From Arthrobacter sp. MA-N2 (GTDB lineage Bacteria; Actinomycetota; Actinomycetes; Actinomycetales; Micrococcaceae), in NCBI RefSeq assembly GCF_000517125.1, contig NZ_KI912155.1:1124418-1188417 (forward strand): 64,000 nucleotides of DNA, read 5' to 3'. Both the position numbers and the translations under genes were made by a program. How positions within the stretch are numbered: position 1 is the stretch's first letter; every line of letters begins with the position of its first letter. Shown one piece after another: positions 34,994 through 43,901 of this stretch. The notes under the pieces are model-generated. The model worked only from the letters and a program-made list of their open reading frames with translations. It was not told where the DNA came from and made no database searches.

Positions 34994-35532
34994 TCAGGGC
35001 AGCGCGCGCGGACGAGCTGGAACGGCTGCGCGGAATCGAACTCGCCGCGGGCGAAATCTTCCGCTCCTTAGGAATGGATGCCATCGCTGAGGACGAGCCA
35101 TTGACCGTCACTGAGCTGGCACTCTTCCAGACGCGCGGCGGCGCCTTGGTCTTCACCGATGCCTCGGATGTTCCCGTGGCCTATCTCCTGCTTGAGCGCC
35201 TGGATGGCAATGCGCACGTGGAGCAATTGAGTGTCCACCCTTCGCATGCGCGTCGAGGTCTCGGGAGTGAGCTGCTTGATAACGCCGAAAAGTGGGCGCA
35301 GGCGGAGGGGCTGGAGTGGCTGACCCTGACCACGTTCCGCGACGTGCCGTGGAACGCACCGTACTATCGCAGGCTGGGTTTCGAGGAGCTGGAGCCGGAC
35401 ATGCTCGACGACGGACTGCGCGGCATCCTCGAGTGCGAGGCCTTGGTAGGCCTGAGCCGCTGGCCGAGGATCGCCATGCGCCGGCGGGTTCAGCAGCATT
35501 CGGCCGGCACCACGTCTGTCAGTCTGTATTGA
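34990..35532 (+). CDS. GNAT family N-acetyltransferase
   Basis: 180 residues with the acetyl-CoA site HVEQLSVHPSHARRGLGSELL and the C-terminal NAPYYRRLGFEELEPDML of the family. Acceptor unknown. The ATG overlaps the stop of the SRPBCC gene. The last 19 bp carry half of an inverted repeat that belongs to the next promoter. Confidence 0.9.
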   Translation: MIRAARADELERLRGIELAAGEIFRSLGMDAIAEDEPLTVTELALFQTRGGALVFTDASDVPVAYLLLERLDGNAHVEQLSVHPSHARRGLGSELLDNAEKWAQAEGLEWLTLTTFRDVPWNAPYYRRLGFEELEPDMLDDGLRGILECEALVGLSRWPRIAMRRRVQQHSAGTTSVSLY

Positions 35533-35562
35533 CAGACGCCGGCTGTCAGTTCAAACTGACAG
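35514..35562. promoter_or_regulatory. Two palindromic operators and a probable leaderless promoter
   Basis: GTCTGTCA (35514-35521) and TGACAGAC (35530-35537) form one inverted repeat. CTGTCAGTTCAAACTGACAG (35543-35562) is a second, almost perfect palindrome. Both share the TGTCAG half-site. TTGACA at 35529-35534 and CAAACT at 35552-35557 (17-bp spacer) would start transcription at about the ATG at 35564. Autoregulation by the HTH protein that follows is the simplest reading. Confidence 0.75.
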
Positions 35563-35563
35563 C

Positions 35564-35767
35564 ATGAACGGTGATGAGCTGACTTCCCACATCCCGGCGA
35601 CGGACCCGGCAACCGGCCTCCGCGCCGTCGGAGCCCTGCATCGCCTGGCCGAAAAAGTAGAGGCTACCAACGTGGCCCTCGCCCGGCAGCAGGGCTGGTC
35701 CTGGGAACAAATCGGCGATGCCCTAGGCGTCTCCCGGCAGTCGGTCCACGCCAAATACGGAAAGTGA
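35564..35767 (+). CDS. Small helix-turn-helix protein
   Basis: 67 residues. A first helix LRAVGALHRLAEKVEATNVALA is followed by an HTH at about residues 45-64 (SWEQIGDALGVSRQSVHAKY). Pairs of such a protein with a Clp-N domain protein are common in Actinobacteria. It has no ribosome site and starts right at the predicted transcription start. Probably binds the TGTCAG palindromes upstream. Confidence 0.88.
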   Translation: MNGDELTSHIPATDPATGLRAVGALHRLAEKVEATNVALARQQGWSWEQIGDALGVSRQSVHAKYGK

Positions 35768-35774
35768 GCCTGCC

Positions 35775-36248
35775 ATGTTTGAACGATTTGCCGCTGAAGC
35801 CAGAACCGCTGTCCATGCCGGCGCCGAGGAAGCCAAGCGCCGCGGTGACCGGAGAATCGGTACGGACCATTTGCTACTGGGATTGCTCCATGACCCGGAA
35901 AGCTGCCGGGTCCTGGCCGTGGACCTTGAACCTGCCCGTGCTCAGCTTGATGCCCTCGACCAGGAGGCCTTGGAAGCCGTCGGCATCAAGCTAGGCGACT
36001 TCGGTCCGCTGAATGCGCCGAAAGGGAGCAGCAGGACCACGTTCACCTCGGCTGCCCGCTCGGTCATTCAGGACTCTCTGATACTGACCACCCGGGAGAA
36101 AGCCCGCAGGATCACCACCCGGCATCTCCTGCTCGCCCTGCTGGACCGGCAGCAACCAGATCCGGCAGCTGTCCTGCTCAATAAGCTGGGCGTGGATGCG
36201 GCTGCGCTGAAGGTCCGCCTCGAGAACCCGGGTCCCGTTACTGAGTGA
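35775..36248 (+). CDS. Clp protease N-terminal domain protein
   Basis: 157 residues made only of the double Clp-N repeat: MFERFAAEARTAVHAGAEEA with IGTDHLLLGLLHDPE, then SARSVI-like helices and ITTRHLLLALLDRQQPDPAA. There is no AAA+ module. Such stand-alone domains may act as adaptors or decoys for ClpC. It begins 7 bp after the HTH gene, so they form one operon. Confidence 0.9.
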   Translation: MFERFAAEARTAVHAGAEEAKRRGDRRIGTDHLLLGLLHDPESCRVLAVDLEPARAQLDALDQEALEAVGIKLGDFGPLNAPKGSSRTTFTSAARSVIQDSLILTTREKARRITTRHLLLALLDRQQPDPAAVLLNKLGVDAAALKVRLENPGPVTE

Positions 36249-36587
36249 GACGGCCGAGCGAACCGGATTACTTGCTTTGACGGCATCATTCCAAGTGCAG
36301 ACGGGGCCCTTGGAAGTGATCGGCAGGCTCACAGATCCTCTGAAGATCGCAGCCAACGTGCTTTATCCCTGGCGACTGCCCGTAATTTTTTGGCTGATGC
36401 GCACCACCGGAAAGTCGGTCAAAACACTCTCTCCTTGCCGGTGAACGGATGCGAAAGTCGCCTATCACGCGCTGGCCGGAAGCGAACCGCGTGTCTGCCC
36501 AGAAGAAGGTGCACTAGCGGGCCCCGGGGATTCGATGACGATGTAAAATTTGCATTCTGTCTGCAATTTTCTCTTGGGGGTCTCCGC
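36249..36587. other. Intergenic region without a supported gene
   Basis: A plus-strand open stretch (TGPLEVIGRLTDPLKIAANV and onward to a stop at about 36450) has protein-like composition but no start or homology that I recognise. AT-rich sequence (AAAATTTGCATTCTGTCTGC) at about 36545-36565 may be the promoter of the next gene. Confidence 0.4.
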
Positions 36588-37901
36588 TTGGCTGTCTTGA
36601 CTGTGCACCGTCGTGCTTTTTTCGCTCCTACTGTCCGCTGGCGGAACCCTGTGGTGTACGCGTCGATCGTCCTGGTCTCGGCCCTGCTCTCGCTCGCGCG
36701 GCTCCCGGCCCCGGCTATCGGAACTCTGTGGGCAGAGGATGGCGGGATCTTCATCAACGACGTGCTCAAGGACGCCGGCCTCCGAGGCATCTTCGCCCCG
36801 TACCAGGGGTACCTACACGTCGTGCCTCGTGGCGTCGCGTGGCTGGTCGTGAGGCTGCTCCCTGTGGATGCATGGGCGATCGCCGTGACCGTGGCGGCGT
36901 GCTTGATCGTGGGCGGTGTCGCGGCGCTCGTGTTCCACTGCTCGTCTGTGCTGTCCAGGAATGTCTGGGTCCGGCTCGGGTTCGCAGCGGTGCCTGTCCT
37001 GGTTGCGGCCAGCCCGGAGGAGGCACTCGGAAACCTCGCGAACCTGCATTGGTACTTCCTGTACCTGGCGCCGTGGCTCCTTCTGAAACGGCCCCGGACA
37101 TGGGTTGAAGGTGCCGTCCTAACAGTTGCGGCGCTACTCGTCGGCCTGACGGAGATACAGGCTGCGGTGTTCGTCCCTCTGTTTGCATACCGACTCCGAG
37201 ACGCGCGGCTTTGGGGTCCGCGGCTAGCCCTCCTCGCTGGTGTGGGGGCGCAGGTTTTCACAACGCTGACGTACCCGCGCGATAACCCGGTCGCGCCGCC
37301 GGTGAACTGGCTATCGGTCGTATACGGGTGGTTCGTCGACGGCCCGTCCGCCGTAATGTTCGGAACGGCGGGGCAAATATCCCGCGTGGTAGTCCGTTTC
37401 GGTTGGGTGCCCGTGGCGCTGGCGGCCGCCCTCTTCCTCGCGGCGTCCGCAGTCATCCTTGTGCGAGGCCGGATACGGGAGAAGGTGGCCGCAGGCGCGT
37501 TCCTTGGCGGGTCGGTCGTGATAGCGTGCGCGGCCGTGGCCCTGAACTTCCGCCCGTTCCTCGACTACGCCGCATTCGACGACGCCAGCTGGAACGCCTT
37601 GCACCTCGGGCGTTACGCTGTCGCGCCGTCCATGTTCCTCCTCGCCCTCTTGCCGCTTCTAGGGGAAGTTCTGGGGGGCTCGGCGCGACCAGCTTTGCTC
37701 GGCATTCTGGCCGTGCTGATGGTCGTCTACTTCTTCCCCGTGGCCGTGGGGCGCGAGTTCGGACCAATCTGGACGGACCACCTCGAGCAGGCCCGCGCGG
37801 CATGCCGGACGCCTGGCGCCGAACCGGAGCAGATCGTCCCGATAGCCCCTACGGGCTGGCCCATCAAGGGTGTCAAGGTGCCCTGTCGCATCCTCGACTG
37901 A
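36588..37901 (+). CDS. Polytopic membrane protein, unknown
   Basis: About 437 residues with ten or more hydrophobic segments. It contains LWAEDGGIFINDVLKDAGLRG after the first membrane segment, a layout seen in GT-C-like or oligosaccharide-synthesis membrane proteins, and HWYFLYLAPWLLLKRP in the middle. The C-terminal 50 residues are outside the membrane. TTG at 36588 has a GGGGGT site upstream; GTG at 36603 is the alternative. Codon use differs somewhat from the neighbours, so it may have been acquired. A transferase role is only a guess. Confidence 0.75.
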   Translation: MAVLTVHRRAFFAPTVRWRNPVVYASIVLVSALLSLARLPAPAIGTLWAEDGGIFINDVLKDAGLRGIFAPYQGYLHVVPRGVAWLVVRLLPVDAWAIAVTVAACLIVGGVAALVFHCSSVLSRNVWVRLGFAAVPVLVAASPEEALGNLANLHWYFLYLAPWLLLKRPRTWVEGAVLTVAALLVGLTEIQAAVFVPLFAYRLRDARLWGPRLALLAGVGAQVFTTLTYPRDNPVAPPVNWLSVVYGWFVDGPSAVMFGTAGQISRVVVRFGWVPVALAAALFLAASAVILVRGRIREKVAAGAFLGGSVVIACAAVALNFRPFLDYAAFDDASWNALHLGRYAVAPSMFLLALLPLLGEVLGGSARPALLGILAVLMVVYFFPVAVGREFGPIWTDHLEQARAACRTPGAEPEQIVPIAPTGWPIKGVKVPCRILD

Positions 37902-37926
37902 CCCGTGCATGTGTTCCATGGGTCAG
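37898..37926. terminator. Hairpin between convergent genes
   Basis: CTGACCC at 37898-37904 pairs with GGGTCAG at 37920-37926, and TGCAT/ATG pairing extends the stem. It starts in the stop codon of the membrane protein and faces the VOC gene. A probable bidirectional terminator without a U tract. Confidence 0.55.
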
Positions 37927-37978
37927 CCCCTGCCAACTGAGGGGCGGCTGCCACAGTCCCACTAGCGCCGACGGCTCA

Positions 37979-38380
37979 TCAGCCCGCAACCAGTTCTACC
38001 TCGTAGCCGTCCGTGTTCACCAGATAGGCGGCGTAGTGGTCAGGACCCCCGGCATGGGGATACTTGCTCTCGAACATCTCGTACCAACCGGAGTCGGCGC
38101 CGAGCTGCTGCAGCCGGTCCACGTTTTCCCTGGTGCCTGCATGGAAGGCGAGGTGGTTGAGTCCGGGCTCCGTTCTGCGATGCGTGCTTCCGGTGATCGC
38201 CGCGGATTGTTCCACCACGATGTACATGGCCCCGAGTTTCCAGCTGCAACCGTGGGGCCACCGTTGGAACGGCTCGTAGCCGAGTTCCCCGAGCAGCCAG
38301 CCCCATTCCTCCGCCGCGCGCTCGAAATGTGGCACCCAAATCTCGACATGGTGCAGCGAACCCACTGGATCTTCAGCCAT
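37979..38380 (-). CDS. VOC (glyoxalase/bleomycin resistance) family protein
   Basis: 133 residues forming one vicinal-oxygen-chelate module: SLHHVEIWVPHFERAAEEWG at the front (metal His), GLNHLAFHAG in the middle and DGYEVELVAG at the end (metal Glu). Substrate unknown. Located just downstream of the histidine kinase gene on the same strand, 9 bp away, so it may be co-transcribed. Confidence 0.87.
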   Translation of the reverse strand: MAEDPVGSLHHVEIWVPHFERAAEEWGWLLGELGYEPFQRWPHGCSWKLGAMYIVVEQSAAITGSTHRRTEPGLNHLAFHAGTRENVDRLQQLGADSGWYEMFESKYPHAGGPDHYAAYLVNTDGYEVELVAG

Positions 38381-38389
38381 GCGGAGAGT

Positions 38390-39757
38390 CTACGTTTGCT
38401 TTGAGATCGCCGGAATGCCCGGCAACTCCACCACAAACGCCGCGCCACCTTCCGGAGCCGTGCGCACGCTAATGCGTCCACCCAGCCGCTGCACGATCCT
38501 CGCCGCAATGGACAGGCCCAGTCCGCTGCCCACGGGCCGCGCACCGCTGTATCTGGCAAAGAGCGCACCTCGTTCAAACGCGACGGCGGCGTCCGCCTCT
38601 GTGAGTCCAGGGCCGCCGTCGCGCACTTCCACCGTGAGCCCGCTACCGGAAACGTTAGCGGCGAGCACCACGGGGGCGCCCTCCGGAGTCACGCGCAGCG
38701 CGTTTTCCAGCAGTCCGTCCACCACTTGGCGCAACCGCTGGCCATCACTGCGGACGGGCAATGCTCCGGACGGCAGTTCGAGCCGCGCCGCGATCCCGTT
38801 TTGGACGCACACTGCCTGCCAGGCCAGCCAGCTCTCGCGCAGGATCAAGGATGCGTCCACGGGCTGCAGTTCCACACGGAAATCGTCGGACTCGAGCCGT
38901 GCCAATTCCAGGAGATCCCGGACAAATCGATCCAAACGATTGGTTTCGGCCACCAGGGTCCGCCCGACCCCGCTCACTTCGGCTCCGCTGACTACGCCAT
39001 CCGCGAGGGCCTCGGCGTAGCCCCGCAGCGCCGTGAGGGGTGTCCGGATTTCATGCGAAATAGAGAGCAGGAATTCGCGTTGGCGTCCCTCGCTGGTCCG
39101 GAGCGCGGCGTCGAGGGCGGCCAAGGCTTGGGAAACCTCCACCACTTCGGCCGGGCCGCCGGGCGTTACCGGCACTGCACGTTCGCCCGCCGCGAGCCGG
39201 TGCGCCGACTGTGCCGTACGCACCAACGGCCGGCTCAGCCATTGCGCCAACAGGCCGCCCGCCACGATCGAGAACACGAGGCACACTGCAAGGGCGATCA
39301 GCATGCGGCTCAACAGGGGAGCTGCCGCGGCCCGGATCTCGGACACAGGCTGCGCCAGCACCACGCCACCTCCTGCCGCCAAAGGCCGAGCCTCGAGGAC
39401 CACCGTGTTCTGCGGACCGTCCACCGTTTTGGACACCGCCTTGCCGGCCAGCACATCCGCCACCGTCTTCGCATCCACAAGCCGGGCCCCGCCACCGGTC
39501 ACGCGGCCATCGGGACCGATCGCCGCGAGCCTCGCGCCATGGGTGAGCAGATCGGCGCGAAGGTCCTGGAGGCTTCCGAGGTTTGACTGTTTGCTGAGGG
39601 AATCGGCCTCAACTGCGAGATACTTCTTGGCTTCGTCCACGGCAGTGGCGTTCACCAATTGCGCTGCCAGAAGGCCGGCAAGCACGACGGCGACAGTCGC
39701 GACGGCGGCGATCACCGCCGTCGTGCGTCCGGCCAGCGTGCCGAACCAGCGCTTCAC
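38390..39757 (-). CDS. Two-component sensor histidine kinase
   Basis: 455 residues: a membrane helix at about 10-33, an extracellular sensor, a second helix at about 145-170, a HAMP domain, the H-box LLSISHEIRTPLTALRGYAE, and the ATPase domain with N-box ENALRVTPEGAP, DGGPGL and GSGLGLSIAARIV. The GTG start at 39757 overlaps the TGA of the response regulator gene, so a longer upstream frame is rejected. Forms a pair with the OmpR-type regulator. Signal unknown; the adjacent secreted protein may be part of the response. Confidence 0.92.
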   Translation of the reverse strand: MKRWFGTLAGRTTAVIAAVATVAVVLAGLLAAQLVNATAVDEAKKYLAVEADSLSKQSNLGSLQDLRADLLTHGARLAAIGPDGRVTGGGARLVDAKTVADVLAGKAVSKTVDGPQNTVVLEARPLAAGGGVVLAQPVSEIRAAAAPLLSRMLIALAVCLVFSIVAGGLLAQWLSRPLVRTAQSAHRLAAGERAVPVTPGGPAEVVEVSQALAALDAALRTSEGRQREFLLSISHEIRTPLTALRGYAEALADGVVSGAEVSGVGRTLVAETNRLDRFVRDLLELARLESDDFRVELQPVDASLILRESWLAWQAVCVQNGIAARLELPSGALPVRSDGQRLRQVVDGLLENALRVTPEGAPVVLAANVSGSGLTVEVRDGGPGLTEADAAVAFERGALFARYSGARPVGSGLGLSIAARIVQRLGGRISVRTAPEGGAAFVVELPGIPAISKQT

Positions 39758-40452
39758 GCTGGACCCGCAGCGGAGGGCCCGACTGCCGAGTACCCGACCC
39801 CGCGACTCGTTGCGATGGGGGAGTGATCCCCAAGCTTGGCGCGCAGCTGCGCGACGTGGACATCTACGGTCCGTCCCGCTGCATAGCTTGCCTGGCCCCA
39901 CACGGCCGAAAGCAACTGCTCCCGGGAAAAGACGCGGCCGGGCTGGGCCATCAGATAGGCGAGGAGGTCGAACTCGGTGGCGGTCAAGGTGAGTTCCACG
40001 GTGCCTGCGCGCGCGGTCCGGTTCAGCGGATCCAACTCCACGCTGCCCAGCACCAGCGGCTTGGGACGCGGGGTGCCTTCGGTCCGGCGCAGCACAGCCT
40101 TGACCCGGGCGACGAGTTCGGAGGGCGAAAACGGCTTCGTGAGATAGTCGTCCGCGCCCAATTCCAAGCCAAGGACGCGGTCCACTTCCTCATCCCGGGC
40201 TGTCACGAACAGTACCGGCGTCCAGTCTTCCGCTTGCCGCAGCTGCCTGCAGAGTTCGATCCCGTCCAGGCCCGGCAGCCCGACGTCGAGAATCACCGCG
40301 ACCGGTTTGAGCCGCCTGATCTGTGCCAGCGCAGAGATGCCATCCCGTTCCACATGGACGCCAAAACCGGCGCGGCCCAGATACAGGCGCTGGATATCGG
40401 CGATTGCCTGTTCGTCCTCGGCAATCAACACCAATCCGCGGCTGTCTTCCAT
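39754..40452 (-). CDS. OmpR/PhoB-type response regulator
   Basis: 232 residues. The receiver domain has LIAEDEQAIADIQ, the phosphoacceptor Asp56 in VILDVGLPGLDG and a Lys in DDYLTKPFSPSELVARV. A winged-helix domain follows with ELTLTATEFDLLAYLM and RTVDVHVAQLRAKLGD. ATG at 40452 has GGAGG upstream, which decides against the longer frame. Divergent from the secreted protein at 40621. Confidence 0.94.
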   Translation of the reverse strand: MEDSRGLVLIAEDEQAIADIQRLYLGRAGFGVHVERDGISALAQIRRLKPVAVILDVGLPGLDGIELCRQLRQAEDWTPVLFVTARDEEVDRVLGLELGADDYLTKPFSPSELVARVKAVLRRTEGTPRPKPLVLGSVELDPLNRTARAGTVELTLTATEFDLLAYLMAQPGRVFSREQLLSAVWGQASYAAGRTVDVHVAQLRAKLGDHSPIATSRGVGYSAVGPSAAGPA

Positions 40453-40620
40453 GCCTCCATTCAACAGCAAGGAGGGATTCCCCGGAGCGCGCTTGGCAGC
40501 TGGCGGGGCCGGTTTTACATTCCTCGAACATTGGCCGAACAATCAGTTCACGCGGCCGGACAAGAGTGTTGTGCAGAGCGCTGGTGGATGCGCCGCCGGC
40601 CAGGACGAAGGACACTGAAC

Positions 40621-41133
40621 ATGAAAAGCAGCACAGAACTCTCCACCACCCCCACCCAGAGGCGCAAAGGCAGCAAGGCCCGCGTCGCCGTCGTCGGCGT
40701 TCTTGCGGCTGGCCTCCTGCTGGGCGGAGGCGTGATCGCCGCAAACGCGGCAACCTCGTCAAACGCCCCAAGCACGACGGCGGCCGTCGCCACCCAGCCG
40801 ACCGCAACCGCCGCCGCGGCCAAGACCGCTTTGGCGCGGCATCCGCTGGCGACCGCCCTGCGGTTCTTCGTGAACGGTGACAGCAGCAAGCCCAACTACG
40901 GTCAGCGCGCCGCGAAGATCGCGACGTTCATCCTGGACAAGCGTCCGAAGCTGGCCGCGAAGCTTCCGGCGGCCCTTCAAGCTGATCTGAAGGCGCTGAA
41001 GGACGCAGCCGACGGAGATCGGCTCGCGAAAGCCAGCCACATCAAGGACACCGCACTGAACGGCGGCTACGGTCCGAAGATCCAAGCGCAGGCAAAGCGG
41101 ATGCAGGAGCAGAAGGCGAACCGCAAGGCTTGA
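40621..41133 (+). CDS. Secreted or anchored hypothetical protein
   Basis: 170 residues. A basic N-terminus (RRKGSKARVAVVG) and a hydrophobic stretch ending in NAATS form a signal peptide or anchor, followed by an Ala/Thr-rich linker and a Lys/Ala-rich helical domain (FFVNGDSSKPNYGQRAAKIA, PAALQADLKALKDAADGD). No family recognised. Divergent from the response regulator with 168 bp between them, so it may be a target of that system. Confidence 0.8.
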   Translation: MKSSTELSTTPTQRRKGSKARVAVVGVLAAGLLLGGGVIAANAATSSNAPSTTAAVATQPTATAAAAKTALARHPLATALRFFVNGDSSKPNYGQRAAKIATFILDKRPKLAAKLPAALQADLKALKDAADGDRLAKASHIKDTALNGGYGPKIQAQAKRMQEQKANRKA

Positions 41134-41164
41134 GCCGCTGGGGGCTTCAGCCCGTGGCCCGGGA

Positions 41165-42760
41165 CTAGGCCGGGACGTGTTCCCGGTCCGGGTCCGCCGC
41201 TTCGGGAGTGCCGGGTAGCGCGTCCTCAAACGGCATTTCGTCCAGGTCGATCAGCGGGTTGGTGTCTTGTGTGGCCACCAGCTCGCGAGCTTCGGCCTGG
41301 GTATCCACGCTGGGCATGGAACCCGGGAGCGGGCGCTGCGCGGATTCACGCAGGAAGTAGATGGCGATCGCGCCCACCACGGACGTGCCCATGAGGTAGT
41401 ACGCCGGCATCATGTCATCGCCGGAACCTTGGATCAGGGCGGCCACAATGAATGGGGTGGTACCGCCGAAGATCGCCACGGAGAAGTTGTAGGCGATGCC
41501 CATTCCGCCGTAACGGCTCGACGTCGGGAACAGTGCCGGCAGCGCGGAGGCGAGGTTGGCCACGTAGAAGGTGACAGGGAAGGCGACCAGGGCCAAGCCG
41601 GCGAGGGTGGACCAAATGTCCCCGAGGCCGATCAGCAGGAATGCCGGAATGGCGAACACGATGGTGCTGATGGCACCGATCCACAGCACAGGGCGGCGGC
41701 CGATTCGGTCAGAGAGCTTACCGGTCAACGGGATGCAAACGGCCATGATCACCAGTACGGGGATGGTCAGCAGGGTGCCGTGAACGGGGTCGTAGCCCTT
41801 GGACTCGGTCAGGTAAGTGGGCATGTACGACGTCAGGGCATAACCCACCGTGTTGGCGGCAGCCGCGAGGATCATGGCGAGGATGATTTGGCGCCAGTAA
41901 GCCTTGACGATGCCGATGGGGCCCTTGGCCACTGCGGCATCGCCGGCTGCGGCGTCCGCGGCGAGTGCCTCCTGGGCATCCAAAGTGGCCTGGAACTGGG
42001 GAGATTCCTCGATCTTGCTACGGAAATAGACGGCAATGACGCCGAGCGGGCCCGCGATGAGGAACGGCAGGCGCCAGCCCCAGTCCTCCATGGCCGACTG
42101 GCCGATGGTGAGCTGCAGGATGGACACAAGGGCCGCACCGAGGGCAAAGCCGATGTACGAGCCCATATCCAGGAAGCTCGCGAAGAAACCGCGGCGCTTG
42201 TCCGGAGCGTATTCGCTCACGAACGTGGTGGCGCCGGCGTATTCGCCACCCGTGGAGAAGCCCTGGACCAGCTTCAGGACGACGAGCAGTACTGCTGCCC
42301 AAATGCCGATTTGTGCGTATCCGGGCAGGAGTCCGACGGCGAAAGTACTCGCCGCCATGAGCAGGAGTGTTGTGGCGAGCACCTTTTGGCGGCCCACCTT
42401 GTCACCCAGCCAACCGAAGACCACACCGCCGAGCGGTCGCGCCAGGAAAGTCGCGGCGAAGGTTCCGAGCAGGAACAGGGTCTGCACGGACTTGTCGGCC
42501 TCGGGCAGGAAGACCGGACCCATCGTGGTGATGAGGTAGCCGAAAACGCCGACGTCGTACCACTCCATGGTGTTACCGACGATCGTGCCGCCGAGGGCTT
42601 TTTTCAGCATCGGCTGGTCTACGACGTTGACGTCGGACACCTTGAGCCGACGGCGTGTTGGAAGTTTCAATTTTGCGGCACCGCGTGGTGCGGTTTTGCT
42701 CGTTGCAGCGGCGTTCCTAGCGCCTGCTGAGGAGTCGGTGATGCTTCGGTCTGTGGGCAT
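41165..42760 (-). CDS. MFS metabolite/proton symporter (ProP/ShiA-like)
   Basis: 531 residues with twelve membrane segments. It has the metabolite:H+ symporter signatures NTMEWYDVGVFGYLITT, GWLGDKVGRQKVL, KLVQGFSTGGEYAGA and DKRRGFFASFLDMGSYIGF. The N-terminal 45 residues and C-terminal 45 residues are charged cytoplasmic tails. Related proteins import proline, betaine, shikimate or dicarboxylates. ATG at 42760 follows AGGAGA, so the longer frame is rejected. Confidence 0.92.
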   Translation of the reverse strand: MPTDRSITDSSAGARNAAATSKTAPRGAAKLKLPTRRRLKVSDVNVVDQPMLKKALGGTIVGNTMEWYDVGVFGYLITTMGPVFLPEADKSVQTLFLLGTFAATFLARPLGGVVFGWLGDKVGRQKVLATTLLLMAASTFAVGLLPGYAQIGIWAAVLLVVLKLVQGFSTGGEYAGATTFVSEYAPDKRRGFFASFLDMGSYIGFALGAALVSILQLTIGQSAMEDWGWRLPFLIAGPLGVIAVYFRSKIEESPQFQATLDAQEALAADAAAGDAAVAKGPIGIVKAYWRQIILAMILAAAANTVGYALTSYMPTYLTESKGYDPVHGTLLTIPVLVIMAVCIPLTGKLSDRIGRRPVLWIGAISTIVFAIPAFLLIGLGDIWSTLAGLALVAFPVTFYVANLASALPALFPTSSRYGGMGIAYNFSVAIFGGTTPFIVAALIQGSGDDMMPAYYLMGTSVVGAIAIYFLRESAQRPLPGSMPSVDTQAEARELVATQDTNPLIDLDEMPFEDALPGTPEAADPDREHVPA

Positions 42761-42872
42761 TTGGGTTTCTCCTAGGGAGATCATTTGCTTGCGACATACA
42801 GCTGCTCCGCTCTGGGCAGGGTCTCAATTTTACGCGACATTCCCCGAAACTGAGAGTTTAACTCCGAATTCG

Positions 42873-42889
42873 GGGGCCGATTCGGCCCC
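42873..42889. terminator. Short GC hairpin downstream of the methyltransferase
   Basis: GGGGCCGA and TCGGCCCC flank a single T. It lies between the end of the methyltransferase gene (minus strand) and the start of the MFS gene (minus strand) and may terminate the former. It has no U tract on the minus strand. Confidence 0.45.
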
Positions 42890-43014
42890 TTTCGACGCAC
42901 ATGCCTGACATTTACATGCCGCCTACAGCCCCGGAATCACGCGGATTTTGGCGCGTTCCGGAACCGCGCTGCCAAATTGTTTGAGCCGGGGGCTCGAAAC
43001 GCACAGTTTGCTGA

Positions 43015-43818
43015 TCATTTTCGGTGGATTTCCTGTAGTTTCCCCAGTACCACCGTGGCATCGAATTCTTCGGAATGGACCACGTGGGCGGACAGGCCTG
43101 CGAGCTCGAACAGCGCCGCCGTGGTCATCGCCTGCCGGACGCTCGTCTCGATCAGCAGCTGACCCCCGCAAGCCAGCCATAACGGAGCCTCTTCCGCGAT
43201 CCGGCGCTGCACGTCCAAGCCGTCCGCGCCGCCGTCGAGCGCTACAAGCGGTTCATGCAGCCGTGCCTCCGGCGGCATCATCCCGATCGAGTCCGTAGGC
43301 ACATAAGGTGCGTTGGCCACCAGCACGTCCACGCGTCCCCGAAGGGTGTCTGGCAAGGCCGAGAAGAGATCGCCTTCATGCACTTGTCCGCCCACCGGGC
43401 CGACGTTGCGGCGGGCACAGCGGACGGCGACGGGGTCGACGTCGGCGGCGTGCAGTTCGATGCCGCGCACCGCTGCCGCCAAGGCAGTGCCCACGGCACC
43501 GGAACCGCAGCAAAGATCGACGACGACGGCGCCCGGCCAGGCGCAGCGGGCCGCCTCCTGGACGAGGTGCTCCGTGCGATGACGAGGGACGAAAACGCCG
43601 GCGTCCACGGCAATGTGCCGGCCGGAGAACTCAGCCCAGCCAAGGACGTGTTCGAGGGGTAGCCCCGCGACGCGTTGATCGAGCATCCGCTCGAGCTCTT
43701 CGGGAGCTTGCGCCGCAGCGATCAGCAGTTTGGCCTCGTCTTCGGCAAACACGCAACCTGCGGAACGGAGCCGGGAAGTCACGGCGGAATGGGACGCGTG
43801 GAACGAGGGTGCTGACAT
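43015..43818 (-). CDS. HemK-like N5-glutamine methyltransferase, putative
   Basis: 267 residues. The SAM-binding motif VVDLCCGSGAVGTALAAAV and the catalytic-site motif VLVANAPYVPTDSIG are seen; the second position is Ala where PrmC/HemK has NPPY. FVPRHRTEHLV is also typical of this group. Annotated in Actinobacteria as a putative protein N5-glutamine methyltransferase distinct from PrmC. Target unknown. ATG at 43818 chosen by homology; a longer frame is possible. Confidence 0.85.
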   Translation of the reverse strand: MSAPSFHASHSAVTSRLRSAGCVFAEDEAKLLIAAAQAPEELERMLDQRVAGLPLEHVLGWAEFSGRHIAVDAGVFVPRHRTEHLVQEAARCAWPGAVVVDLCCGSGAVGTALAAAVRGIELHAADVDPVAVRCARRNVGPVGGQVHEGDLFSALPDTLRGRVDVLVANAPYVPTDSIGMMPPEARLHEPLVALDGGADGLDVQRRIAEEAPLWLACGGQLLIETSVRQAMTTAALFELAGLSAHVVHSEEFDATVVLGKLQEIHRK

Positions 43819-43901
43819 AAAACCTGTTGGCTTCAAGACGTGGCGCAAGTCGCTGGAAATGCCATCCTAGCCGAGCTCGGACGTGGAGGCCATGCTGCGC
43901 G

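Noticed and set aside
41267..42730. Plus-strand open frame (487 codons) opposite the MFS symporter
   Set aside because: Antisense shadow; the opposite strand encodes a protein with clear symporter motifs.
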